The translations under genes were made by a program, and so were the position numbers. From positions 282,591,426 to 282,655,425 of the forward strand of contig CP136063.1 of NCBI GenBank assembly GCA_032622095.1: a DNA stretch of 64,000 bases. The letters are read 5' to 3'. The number at the start of each line of letters is the position of its first letter. The stretch's first letter is position 1. Shown here one piece after another: positions 53,569-62,005 of the stretch. The stretch comes from Siphonodentalium dalli (taxonomy: Eukaryota; Mollusca; Scaphopoda; Gadilida; Siphonodentaliidae). The notes under the pieces are model-generated. The model worked only from the letters and a program-made list of their open reading frames with translations, made no database searches and was not told where the DNA came from.

Positions 53569-55298
53569 AACACCGGACCGGGCAGCGATACCGGAGTCTT
53601 TCCAACTGGGCAGAGATGAGCAAAACGCTCTCTTTGTTTGCGGAAGATCTCGGGATCGAGGTCCGCGTAGGAGGGCACCAAATTGCACCTACAATAAATT
53701 CCATCGCAGGTTTAGCTCACTGGAAAGTTTTAGTGGCAATCCTAAACAAATTGTCCGCAACTGAGCGGGCCAGGATCGAGGATTCGGTTACCTCCTTGTG
53801 GCTGATACAGATGTATAAAGACCGTATGTTCAAAGATCAGCTTAGTAGGAAAGCAGTCGTAGAGGCTCGCAGGAAGGTTGTGGAAGGGATGGCCCCCAAT
53901 GAGGCTCCCGACCCGATTATTGCGGCGGTAATAATTCATAACGCTTTCATGTCGGAAGGGGAACGTGGTATCGAGGCCACAAAGAGCGCTCGGGCCACTA
54001 TTCGACCTGTCAAGAGACAACGAGAGTCTGCAAAGAGCCATCGACCAGCTGACCGCCCTGACAAGAGACGTCATCGCTCCGACAGCCGGAGGGAAAGGAC
54101 GGCTAAGCAGTCGCGGTCGGACCGACCATCTGGAGAGCCGAAACAACAGCAGAAGTTGGCGGCCGCAGTCTGTCCACCTAACCCAGGCCGCAAACCATCG
54201 GCATCACAGAGTAGGCCATATAGTTCGGACGGACGAGGGCGACCCACAACAACTGTGGCCCCTAAACCTAGCCACGGCAAGGAACGCAACTTTTCAGCAT
54301 CGCAAGGTAGACCAGAGCAGTCAAGGGAGCGAGGGCGACCAACAACTGGGGCCCCTCAATCCCCAAGACACAGATACACCGGAAGGGATCATTCGAGCCG
54401 GGGAGAGCATACGACAACCGTGGCTCCTCAGTCTTATCCCATGCCGGTGATACATGATGGAATAGACAGCCATTTCCATCTGAATCGGATAAACAGTACC
54501 TTCAAGATCAAGGCCACACATCCATTGCAAGCTCTGGACCAGACCCGTCGCCGGGTCAAAGTGTCCCCTGTCGTCAATGTCATCGGAGGTGTGGCCGTTT
54601 ATTGCGACCCGGAGGAATTCCCAGATCCGAGATCTCTTCGGCATGATGGTTCTTGGAAGGTGGCCTTTGGATGGCACCCCAAGAAAGCGGCACAGTGGAG
54701 TAGTAACCCGGCAGCCAGGGCTCGATTCACCAACTTGATCGGGCACCCGGAAGTCGCAGCCGTGGGAGAATTCGGCCTTGACCGGTCAAAACCCATGTCG
54801 AGGGACGAGCTGGTCAAGCAGGACGACTGTTTTGAAGAGCTTCTTAGGGCCACAACGGTTACCTCTAAGCCGCTCATCCTTCATGTTCGAGGGCCGGGTG
54901 CAGATCCATACAGCTTGGACGTGAGTTATAACGCTCTAGCGAAAGTCATTGACCACACCACAAAGGGTCAGACTATCCACCTCCATTGTTTCACGGGCAC
55001 AAAGTCCCTGGTGGAATCATGGTCAAGTGCCAGACCAAACACATATTTTGGTATTACGGGAGCCTGTGCACTGTTCGACAACCGACAGTGCACAGCTGTC
55101 AGAGCAATCCGCCCCGACCGCCTACTTTTGGAGTCGGACGCGCCCCATTTCGGCACCCCTCCAAGTCGACCTCACACGACACCAGCTGTCATCGGAGAAG
55201 TCGCCACGGTCCTGGCGAGCATTTTGGAAACCACTCCAGAAGTGGTGCTGAGGAGGACAGTCCAAAATGCGCGGGATTGCTACGGCATCCGGAAGTAG
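53565..55298 (+). CDS. ORF3c: TatD/TATDN2-like metal-dependent nuclease
   Basis: 577 residues. Residues 1-130 are helical and unrecognised (SNWAEMSKTLSLFAEDLGIE, HWKVLVAILNKLSATERARI). Residues 142-290 are basic and disordered with Arg/Ser and repeated GRGRPTT motifs. Residues about 292-577 form a complete TatD-type TIM-barrel nuclease. Motifs are DSHFHL (HxH), VAFGWHP, VGEFGLD (Glu ligand), LILHVRG (His), LHCFTG (His) and LLLESDAPHF (Asp). All expected metal ligands are present. TatD proteins are Mg-dependent nucleases, and the overall pattern is closer to TATDN2 than to bacterial TatD. An in-frame TAA (53562-53564) directly precedes the ATG, so translation would need reinitiation at the ATGA overlap. 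Its position after Pol is where an env gene would be, but no signal peptide or membrane segment is present. Confidence 0.92.
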   Translation: MKHRTGQRYRSLSNWAEMSKTLSLFAEDLGIEVRVGGHQIAPTINSIAGLAHWKVLVAILNKLSATERARIEDSVTSLWLIQMYKDRMFKDQLSRKAVVEARRKVVEGMAPNEAPDPIIAAVIIHNAFMSEGERGIEATKSARATIRPVKRQRESAKSHRPADRPDKRRHRSDSRRERTAKQSRSDRPSGEPKQQQKLAAAVCPPNPGRKPSASQSRPYSSDGRGRPTTTVAPKPSHGKERNFSASQGRPEQSRERGRPTTGAPQSPRHRYTGRDHSSRGEHTTTVAPQSYPMPVIHDGIDSHFHLNRINSTFKIKATHPLQALDQTRRRVKVSPVVNVIGGVAVYCDPEEFPDPRSLRHDGSWKVAFGWHPKKAAQWSSNPAARARFTNLIGHPEVAAVGEFGLDRSKPMSRDELVKQDDCFEELLRATTVTSKPLILHVRGPGADPYSLDVSYNALAKVIDHTTKGQTIHLHCFTGTKSLVESWSSARPNTYFGITGACALFDNRQCTAVRAIRPDRLLLESDAPHFGTPPSRPHTTPAVIGEVATVLASILETTPEVVLRRTVQNARDCYGIRK

Positions 55299-55376
55299 CC
55301 GAGTGCTAGCCGGTCAGCCATGTACATATGTTCAATTTATCATTGGTTGTAAATCCATCCCCTCAGGAAGTTCTTC

Positions 55377-55396
55377 AAAATTAAAAGAGGGGATGG
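55377..55396 (+). promoter_or_regulatory. Polypurine tract
   Basis: AAATTAAAAGAGGGGATGG lies directly upstream of the 3-prime LTR, as expected for the plus-strand primer. Confidence 0.8.
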
Positions 55397-55692
55397 TGTT
55401 GTGTAAATAGTCATGTGCTTGTTAAGAGTGCCCAAGGGAGGTCACTCGTGACGCCAGTTCCGACTGGGAAACGCAAACCCGGAACCAGGAGCCAGGTCTA
55501 GGAAGCGCGGGAACTGACGTCACGGCAGACGATTTCTAAATACAGACCACAGCGGCAGCTTGTTATTATTCTGAGCAAAAGTGATCAACTAGAAGTTACT
55601 AATGATCTGGATTCACAGTTAGGTGAGTCTAGTTTACTTAACCATTGTGTAGACATTGTCTATAAGGTATAAAACACCCCTTTATACTTTAC
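55397..55692 (+). repeat. 3-prime LTR of gypsy element
   Basis: 296 bp, one substitution from the 5-prime LTR. It is followed by AGCGACCTGATC, which is element Y sequence. Confidence 0.97.
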
Positions 55693-56193
55693 AGCGACCT
55701 GATCTCTAATCTGTATCTTTCAATGACTTTCTATGTGTCCTTATCAAACACTATTGTACCAATTCATCAAAAGGAGGTACTAATATTTTCAAGATATCAT
55801 TTCATTTGAAGACTCTGCAAAAAGTAACTCCCCAAATTAATGTTCAGGAATTATATTAAGAGTTCTTTACTATCATGTACATGTAACTATGCCATGAAGC
55901 TTAGAGCACTTATTTTCTTTCTGTACGTGTTTCATTTAAGGTCAGTCCACTGACAGGCTGTTTAAGTGTTAAAGGTAAAACATCTTTACCCAAAGTTCCA
56001 CTATAAGCCATTGGTTGTGGTATACTGAGTGCATGTCAAACTCTGTCTGGCATAACAGTTGTGTCATCAAAACTTGTCCATGACCTGACACCGACAACAC
56101 ATCGTTGTCTGAACTATACTTACGCTGTTATCACATGGATAATGTGATATACTTTCATTAATACTGTGCGACTTTTGCACGTTCGTATCGATA

Positions 56194-56430
56194 GTCTTGC
56201 TTTTCGGACAGCCTCTTCGGCTCCGAGCATTAGACTTGTGTAGTCTTACGGGCGATCTTGAAGATCCCCTCGACTTGAGTGTTTATCGGTCGATCTACAC
56301 GATCACCTGTTTATGTCTTGCTTTTCGGACAGCCTCTTCGGCTCCTGAGCATTAGACTTGTGTCTTACGGGCGATCCTGAAGATCCCCTTGACTTGAGTG
56401 TTTATCGGTCGATCTACAAGATCACCTGGT
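56194..56430. repeat. ~121-bp tandem duplication in element Y
   Basis: GTCTTGCTTTTCGGACAGCC begins at 56194 and again at 56315. The two copies differ by small indels (CTCCGAGC versus CTCCTGAGC, and a missing TAGT). Confidence 0.9.
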
Positions 56431-56444
56431 CTGAATACTTTGAC

Positions 56445-56710
56445 CTAGACCGACAATAATGTCTGACTTTCCGCCGGTTTTCTTGCAAAGTTCTGCCATT
56501 TTCCGTTCTTGCAAGGCAATCTTTTCCTCCAGAAATCGTAGCGCAACCATCGTTTGGTCTTATGCTTACGCAGATTATCCACTGGAGATTTACAGTAGAC
56601 TCTGTCAGAGAAAAACAGACGCCTCAGATTCTGACATTGTAAGAGCAGCACTAATTTTCAGCACGTCTGATTGTGAGCGCCAAGAAATCAAACTGAGTAT
56701 ACAGGTATGA
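56445..56710. other. Small frames near the right end of element Y
   Basis: The plus strand has an 83-residue frame (56459-56710). The minus strand, in a shifted frame, reads ALRFLEEKIALQERKMAELC, a coiled-coil-like segment that might be the start of a Y-encoded protein transcribed leftward. Neither is identifiable, and both stop within or near the TIR. Confidence 0.25.
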
Positions 56711-56876
56711 GCAATGCGCATGCTCGGAATAACTAAAAAGTTTAACTGGGAAACGGAACAAACGAAACGAAACGTTTCATGTTTCCGATTTTTGAGTGGC
56801 GGTTTGCGGAGGTTAAGATAAATCTATTTCTGTATGAATTATGTCAGGTGAGTAGCTAATTTTTTAAATAAAATTA

Positions 56877-57600
56877 CTCGTTCCCATCTACATGTCAATA
56901 TTAACATCCATGACAAATTTCATGATGATCAGACGAACAGTACGACCTGTGGCCCATGCTAATGGATTAAATTTTGAAATCCAAGATGGCCACTGGCGGC
57001 CATGTTTTTTGTCTGAATCACCCCAAAATGACTCGTTCCCATCTACATTCCAATTTCAACAGCCATGACAAATTTTATGATGATCAGACTAAAGGTACGA
57101 CCTGTAGCCCGTGCTAAAGGATTTAGTCATACAAAGAGTAAAATCCAAGATGGCTGCTGGCGGCCATGTTTTTTGGCCGAATGATCCCAAAATGACTCGT
57201 TCCCATCTACATGTCATTATTAACATTCTTGACAAATTTTATGATGATCAGAGTAAAAGTACGACCTGTAGCCCGTGCTAAAGAATTTAGTCATACAAAG
57301 AGTAAAATCTAAGATGGCTGCCGGCGGCCATGTTTTTTGGCCGAATGACCCCAAAATTACTCGTTCCCATCTACATGTCAATATTAACATCCATGACAAA
57401 TTTCATGACAATAAGACAAACAGTACGGCCTGTAGCCCGTGCTAATGGATTGAATTTTGAAATCCAAAATGGCCGCTGGTACGAACTGTAGCCCGTGCTA
57501 AAGGAAATTGTTGACAAATCACGCACACACACACACACACACGCACGACGGATACCAAGCCATGGCAATAGCTCAAACTTTACAAAGTAAAGTTGAGCTA
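56877..57600. repeat. Monomer repeat R, copy 2, right part
   Basis: The repeat resumes at ACTCGTTCCCATCTAC. About four more monomers (CAAGATGGCTGCTGGCGGCC at 57147 and variants at 56982 and 57312) run to the terminal ATAGCTCAAACTTTACAAAG and AAGTTGAGCTA. An (AC)n run lies at 57523-57540. hAT coding sequence starts again immediately afterwards. Confidence 0.9.
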
Positions 57601-57604
57601 AAAA

Positions 57605-58640
57605 GGTCCATAAAGTAGTTGTGAAAGTGAGGCGAAGTTCATTGATGAACGATAAACTACAATAGTATAATAATACAAGAGGCGAATGAAGGCAAAGAAT
57701 TATCTCTGATTCGTGACAACAAAACACGATGGGATTCTTGCTTGGATATGGTTAAGCATTTTCTAGAAGTCAAAGGCTCCATCGATAAAGTAATAAATGA
57801 TTTCCCAAAAGCATGTGTTGACATTACTGATGGCGAAGTTCTAATTCTTAAGGACATGGTGGCGGCTTTAGAACCAGTAAAGTCGGCGGTGCAACCCTTA
57901 TCCAACTGTGCAATGAATCTGATTAAAGCAGATGCTGTGTTCAATTTTCTGTTAAAAACACTGTCTCAACAATCGAGAATCCTCTGTAGGTGTATGTTCG
58001 AAGCCATTGAACGTAGATTTATTGAACGTAGATTTGTTGAACACAACCCGGTCTGTTTTACAACTCAATCTCAGAATCAGTTTTCTGTTTCAAATTGGGT
58101 ACAAAAAAGGCTATGAAGGAAACTGCTACTTCACAGATGAAAAACTTACAGTAATGCTCTAATTAATCGGTGAGAGCTTTCCGATGAATGGCAACAAGCT
58201 ATATTTCCGACTAAATCCTGAAAAGTTACCCATAATTCTGCTGTGGTTAAGAGGTCGATTAATTAGAGCATTACTGTACATACTCCCAGATCTGATACAA
58301 ATGAACCCAAACAATCTAATGACAATTCTACATCTGATGCAAACGGTTCGGATAGTTATGACATGTCAATGACCACCGCGTTAAACAGGGAGTAAGAAGC
58401 CGTATCTGCCACAGCCGCTTGCCCCATGAATACTAACAACACGGAAGGTATACAGAGAGACTTTCATACTTGGGAAGGGAACAAGGTTAGACCGAACAGT
58501 TTAGAAATGCTATACCGGGACATATCTACTGTCCAGCCTACGTGTTGCACATCTCCCGTCTACTCTCGTGTCTGGAATAAACGTGCAAGAACTGTTTGGT
58601 GGAAAATCATACCTCGCAGAGCTAGAAACTAAGCTATTAT
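57605..58640 (+). pseudogene. hAT transposase, 3-prime part (core end and dimerisation domain)
   Basis: The reading continues from the split at 34850 with KVVVKVRRSS and LMNDKLQ, then NKTRWDSCLDMVKHFLEVKG, FPKACVDITDGEVLILKDM, LIKADAVFNFLLKTLSQQ and a shifted tail to about 58130. After a MITE (58149-58276) come SNDNSTSDANGSDSYDMSMT and REFHTW-like text (DFHTWEGNKVRPNSLEMLYR, ISTVQPT, then YSRVW where SERVF is usual). This is the C-terminal hATC dimerisation region. The third catalytic (Glu) region cannot be confirmed. Single-base losses and stops make it non-functional. Confidence 0.8.
58149..58276. mobile_element. TA-flanked CAGTAATG MITE, copy 3
   Basis: TA lies at 58147-58148 and 58277-58278; the ends are CAGTAATGCTCTAATTAATC and GATTAATTAGAGCATTACTG. 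It is inserted inside the hAT C-terminal coding region. Confidence 0.88.
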
Positions 58641-58822
58641 ATAGCAGGTTGAACATATGTCACTATAATTTCAACCAAAACATAGTCGAATTACAAACAA
58701 AAATAAATACACTGCGCACTGGCGTGTATAGTGAACTTTGACCTCAGCAAACAGATTGATGCAGCAGTCCGAGAAGTTTGGGTATAAATACACATGTACT
58801 GATGAGAACCATTTCATTTCAG

Positions 58823-58912
58823 GACTTGCAAAGCGTAGTGGAGGTAGTTCACTCCTCCGAAGACGATGAAAATGAAAATATTGATGATAATCAAAGTGAT
58901 CATGTTGTTCCC
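58823..58912 (+). CDS. Exon upstream of BEN-like exon (acidic linker)
   Basis: The acceptor TTTCATTTCAG and donor CCC/GTGAGT bound a 90-bp exon of 30 codons in phase 0. It encodes DLQSVVEVVHSSEDDENENI and DDNQSDHVVP. Its phase matches the next exon. Earlier exons are not visible. It is probably host sequence, but only two exons are seen. Confidence 0.45.
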
Positions 58913-59246
58913 GTGAGTATTGTTTTTAATCATATTTTGTCAGTTGTGTGGAGATGGTATTTTTAATGAATAATCTTATTTCCTGATCAAATTAAGACTA
59001 TTTTGATACATTTTTTTTGTAGTCTGAGTCTAAGGGTATTTATTTTTTTTTTAATTTAGCAATGGGTTGAAAAAACAATAACAAAATAAAAAAAAATAAA
59101 AATTGAAAAGGGCCAAAACACAATAAACAAAAATGGATCAAATCCATATTCAAACTTGATCTGTATTTTGGGCGAGAAATTTCATAGACACACCTGACAA
59201 TAATTGAATAAAGAAGGCTCGATCGGATTTCTGTTTTCTTTTGCAG

Positions 59247-59447
59247 ATGGTAGAACTCTTGCCAGGGAGGCAAGTTTACATGTATGATGAGGACATTTTG
59301 TTTGTAAGAAAGAGGGCTTTGAAGGCTAAGAATGCCGGGCTGTCAGCAGGCAAAAAACTGCTGGCCATTTTCTTCATAAAGAATCAGCTGCTGCAAGGGG
59401 TTATTGGCTCCGTGGGCGATTCAGGGTTTTCAACTAGATTGGTCTAG
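59247..59447 (+). CDS. BEN-domain-like exon
   Basis: After a CTTTTGCAG acceptor the frame reads MVELLPGRQVYMYDEDILFV, KRALKAKNAGLSAGKKLLAI and FFIKNQLLQGVIGSVGDSGF, then a stop at 59445-59447. VELLPG, the Lys-rich middle and LLAIFF resemble the first half of a BEN domain, a DNA- and protein-binding module in chromatin factors. The domain is shorter than usual, so this may be the last exon of a truncated gene or have an undetected donor. Recognition is by pattern only. Confidence 0.45.
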   Translation: MVELLPGRQVYMYDEDILFVRKRALKAKNAGLSAGKKLLAIFFIKNQLLQGVIGSVGDSGFSTRLV

Positions 59448-59506
59448 TGTTGCATAATTTAGTTTTGGATTCACCAACTGATGATCGGTTAGCCCTTTGG
59501 CATTAA

Positions 59507-61185
59507 CCCTTTACCCAACAGAAGGGCCATGTGCCAATGCATTCTCTTATATATGCGAGTCGACCATAGGTCGCCTCGCATATATAAGAGAATGCATTGG
59601 CTTAACACATTACAAATTATAAAATTGTTAAAGAATGTAAGAAAAATTGGTAAAAAGTGTTTAAAAAAGATGTTTTTTAGGCCAATGCATTCTCTTATAT
59701 ATGCGAGGCGACCTATGGTCGACTCGCATATATAAGAGAATGCATTGGCACAGGGCATAACTGTAACCATCACAATGTGGTCAATGAGCCGGTTCCAATG
59801 ATATCCATATTTGTATGGTTCTATTGAGACAGACCGAAGATATTTTAGGCCGGTTTTGGCCGCTTTGTTGGGTAAGGCCACCCTTTTTTTATTAAATGGT
59901 TTACGGAATCGCCGACCCTGTTTATGCAGCCCCGATAGGGAAAAAAAATCAGTTAATTTTTTTTTTTATTATTCTCCCCGGCGACCGTAATTTCGTTCAA
60001 CGACAGGAAGCATTGCCAACTCGAATTATCTACTCTATATATCTGATACAGACTATGATTTTATGGATTTCCCGGTCAACGTATTTAAACTATCCGTGTG
60101 GTGGCGCTTCAATTGGGAACAAAGCACGTGTTTACAAATATGCACGGTGTAAAATGGCGTCTGCTACGATGTGGTTCGCAATTCTGCTTAAATGTGGAGA
60201 CGGATCGTTAATCAACTGTGCAGGCAAGTTCTGAGACAAACGGGGAGACTATTAAACGTAACTTTATAGAACGAAGGGTGAAGGAAGATACTACTACTAG
60301 TACTAGTAGTATACTGGGATTTACTCATGATCCTGACAAGTCAAATGTCAAAGATTCTTCTGGAATGTTATTGGCCGTGGACTTTCCGACGCAACAACTT
60401 CAAACTTTCGAGTTCAAGTACGTTGTGTTGTGTGAAAAAGAACCAGTACAAACAGTCACGGAAGCGATAAACGATCCAAGCCCGGTTACCAGAACGATCA
60501 CCGATGTCTTGATGTCGATCAATAAAAATGTTTACACTACTTGTCATTATTATTGTTATATCACTGCATTTTGTCAGAAAAGCTAATTTTCGGTCAGAAA
60601 CTCCAGCAACTGTGGTCGGGTAGATCTGCACATATTAATGACTGACCGACTCCAGAAAATATGCCTTTTAAATATCCAATTATTCAAAGTCATTTGTTTG
60701 GATGTAGATAAAAAGTCCAACAAACAGCCTTAGTATTTGACTGTTTGTTGGACTTATTATATGAACATCTGCACTACAAATAACTTAATTAAATGGGCAC
60801 CAAGTGTCTACTCGTCATCAGGTATCAAGTTTAGAAATTATAATATCAGTATATTATATATAAAAGTATGATATCGAAACCCATTCGTGTATACTATTGA
60901 ATGGATTTTCCATATCTTTACCTATTTAATAAAAATACATACTGGAACCATCTATAATTATGAACCTTTAATAATACTATTAATATATGGATATGCTGAT
61001 ATTAATGCAGTAATATTTAGCAGATACATTCAAGAAAACTGTTCTACCAGTGTCACCTTAACGAACGTCCAAAAAAAAAAATTGACTCAATCAATTTTAT
61101 TTTAATTTTTTTCCCTACCGACCCTACCCAAACAAGGTCCAAAAAATCCGTAAACCATTTAATTAAAAAAGTCTGGCCTAAAGGG
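59507..61185. mobile_element. piggyBac-like MITE, copy D, split by element Z
   Basis: It is flanked by TTAA on both sides (59503-59506 and 61186-61189). The left TIR CCCTTTACCCAACA and both hairpins are intact. The right TIR TGTTGGGTAA is cut at TAA by element Z and resumes after it as TAAAGGG. A stray piece of the hairpin arm (GTGCATTCTCTTATATAT) follows at 61203-61220. Confidence 0.9.
59876..61178. mobile_element. Element Z: Harbinger-like, TAA duplication
   Basis: The ends GGCCACCCTTTTTT and AAAAAAGTCTGGCC are imperfect TIRs that share TAAATGGTTTACGGA further in. TAA lies on both sides (59873-59875 and 61179-61181). Three-base TWA duplications and GG-starting TIRs are typical of PIF/Harbinger. 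The interior holds non-transposase frames at 59896-60234 and 60218-60586. The second of these starts at a GTG and reads DKSNVKDSSGMLLAVDF and VLCEKEPVQTVTEAINDPSP. Neither is recognised; a captured gene piece is possible. Confidence 0.8.
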
Positions 61186-61219
61186 TTAAAGATATTGTGC
61201 CAGTGCATTCTCTTATATA

Positions 61220-61860
61220 TTTTGGAAGTGCGACAATGGCAACAGTATCAGTAAACCGCAATGTCAACATCATTGATGAAAGCACCAAAGTTCTAGTGGA
61301 ACAATTCTACACGCGCAATGACTTAGTCGACAAGCTCCTGGGATGAAGGACTTCATTTCGATTAAAAATTCGCAAGGTGTGAAACACAGAGTTCAAGTTC
61401 GCCATCTGACTTGTTCGCTGAAGGAAGTGTTCAGCATGTTCAAAGAAGAACATACATCAACAAAGATTGGGCTTAGCAAGTTTTGTGCGCTGAGGCCTCG
61501 ACATGTGCTGGCAGTGCTGCTAAGCTCAAAATTACCCCACAACATGTGTCTTTGCAAGTACCACTAGAATTTTATTCTTGCTACAGATGCTATTCACAAA
61601 GTACACTCATCATTTCCAGGATATTCGCATGACATGCCCTTTGCTCTAATGTGTGAAGAACGTTCAAGAGATTGTTGGACAAATCAATGCGGTTCATGCC
61701 AGAATGGGAAAAAAATGTGCGAATTAACCAATTTCGAGGATGACATGTTAAATGAACAAACCAGCTAGCTCGTCTGGGCCGAAAATGAAGACGGTCAAGT
61801 GATGAAACTTGTCAAAGATCCGTGACTCAATTGATAAATCATACCACACATCTAGTTCGG
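61220..61860 (+). pseudogene. Relic of an unnamed conserved invertebrate ORF
   Basis: The conceptual translation starts NVNIIDESTKVLVEQFYTRN. It continues in frame 61343-61567 with MKDFISIKNSQGVKHRVQVR, LKEVFSMFKEEHTSTKIGLS and FCALRPRHVLAVLLSSKLPH, then CLCKYH, a stop, and DMPFALMCEERSRDC and CGSCQNGKKMCEL. The Cys/His pattern and RPRHV-type motif are ones I associate with an abundant unnamed protein family in invertebrate genomes, probably transposon-derived. It has several stops and one deletion near 61340. Confidence 0.45.
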
Positions 61861-61928
61861 ACATTCTTAGAACATTGCTATGTAAAGCGTATGCAGTCAG
61901 CATCTTATAAAACGGACCATGAAGAACT

Positions 61929-62005
61929 ACATTAATGCCCTAAGTAATCGACCTCTTAACCAAAGCAGAATTATGGGTAACTTTTCAGGATTTAGTCGGA
62001 AATAT
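61929..62005. repeat. Half of a CAGTAATG MITE (copy 4)
   Basis: TTAATGCCCTAAGTAATCGA and GCAGAATTATGGGTAAC match the left arm of copy 1. The right arm is missing, and the element stops at GGAAATAT where the terminal foldback begins. Confidence 0.8.

Larger units (their letters stand above)
40303..55692 (+). mobile_element. Ty3/gypsy LTR retrotransposon with accessory TatD ORF
   Basis: The element is bounded by 296-bp LTRs differing at a single base. Order: 5-prime LTR, leader interrupted by a Transib-like element, Gag (44969-48400), Pol (open from 48349, ends 52707), ORF3 region (52730-55298), purine tract, 3-prime LTR. Pol domain order protease, RT, RNase H, integrase is that of Ty3/gypsy. 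Without the 3.8-kb insert the element is about 11.6 kb, long for gypsy because of the giant Gag and the third ORF region. I find no clean target-site duplication (GCAGG before, AGCGA after). Gag and Pol frames are uninterrupted, so it inserted recently. Confidence 0.95.
35595..56874. mobile_element. Element Y: 21.3-kb TIR element (about 5.9 kb without nested gypsy)
   Basis: The left end ATTTTATTTCAAAAATTAGC and the right end (complement ATTTTATTTAAAAAATTAGC) are inverted repeats continuing through CTACTCACCTGACATAATTC. TA flanks (35593-35594 and 56875-56876) join to restore the monomer repeat R (CCAAAATTACTCGTTCCC), which shows insertion at TA. It contains the foldback at 38565-39681 and the gypsy element at 40303-55692. 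The remaining interior (35650-38556, 39690-40302 and 55693-56700) has only unrecognised frames. The longest of these, 146 residues on the minus strand at 37115-37555, has no known motif. The superfamily is unresolved. Confidence 0.8.

Noticed and set aside
52730-55298. ORF3 region as an envelope gene
   Set aside because: No signal peptide, membrane segment or cleavage site is visible. The C-terminus is a clear TatD nuclease.
40298-55697. Target-site duplication for the gypsy element
   Set aside because: GCAGG before and AGCGA after do not match under any reasonable LTR boundary. The duplication may be mutated, or the element may be a recombinant between copies.
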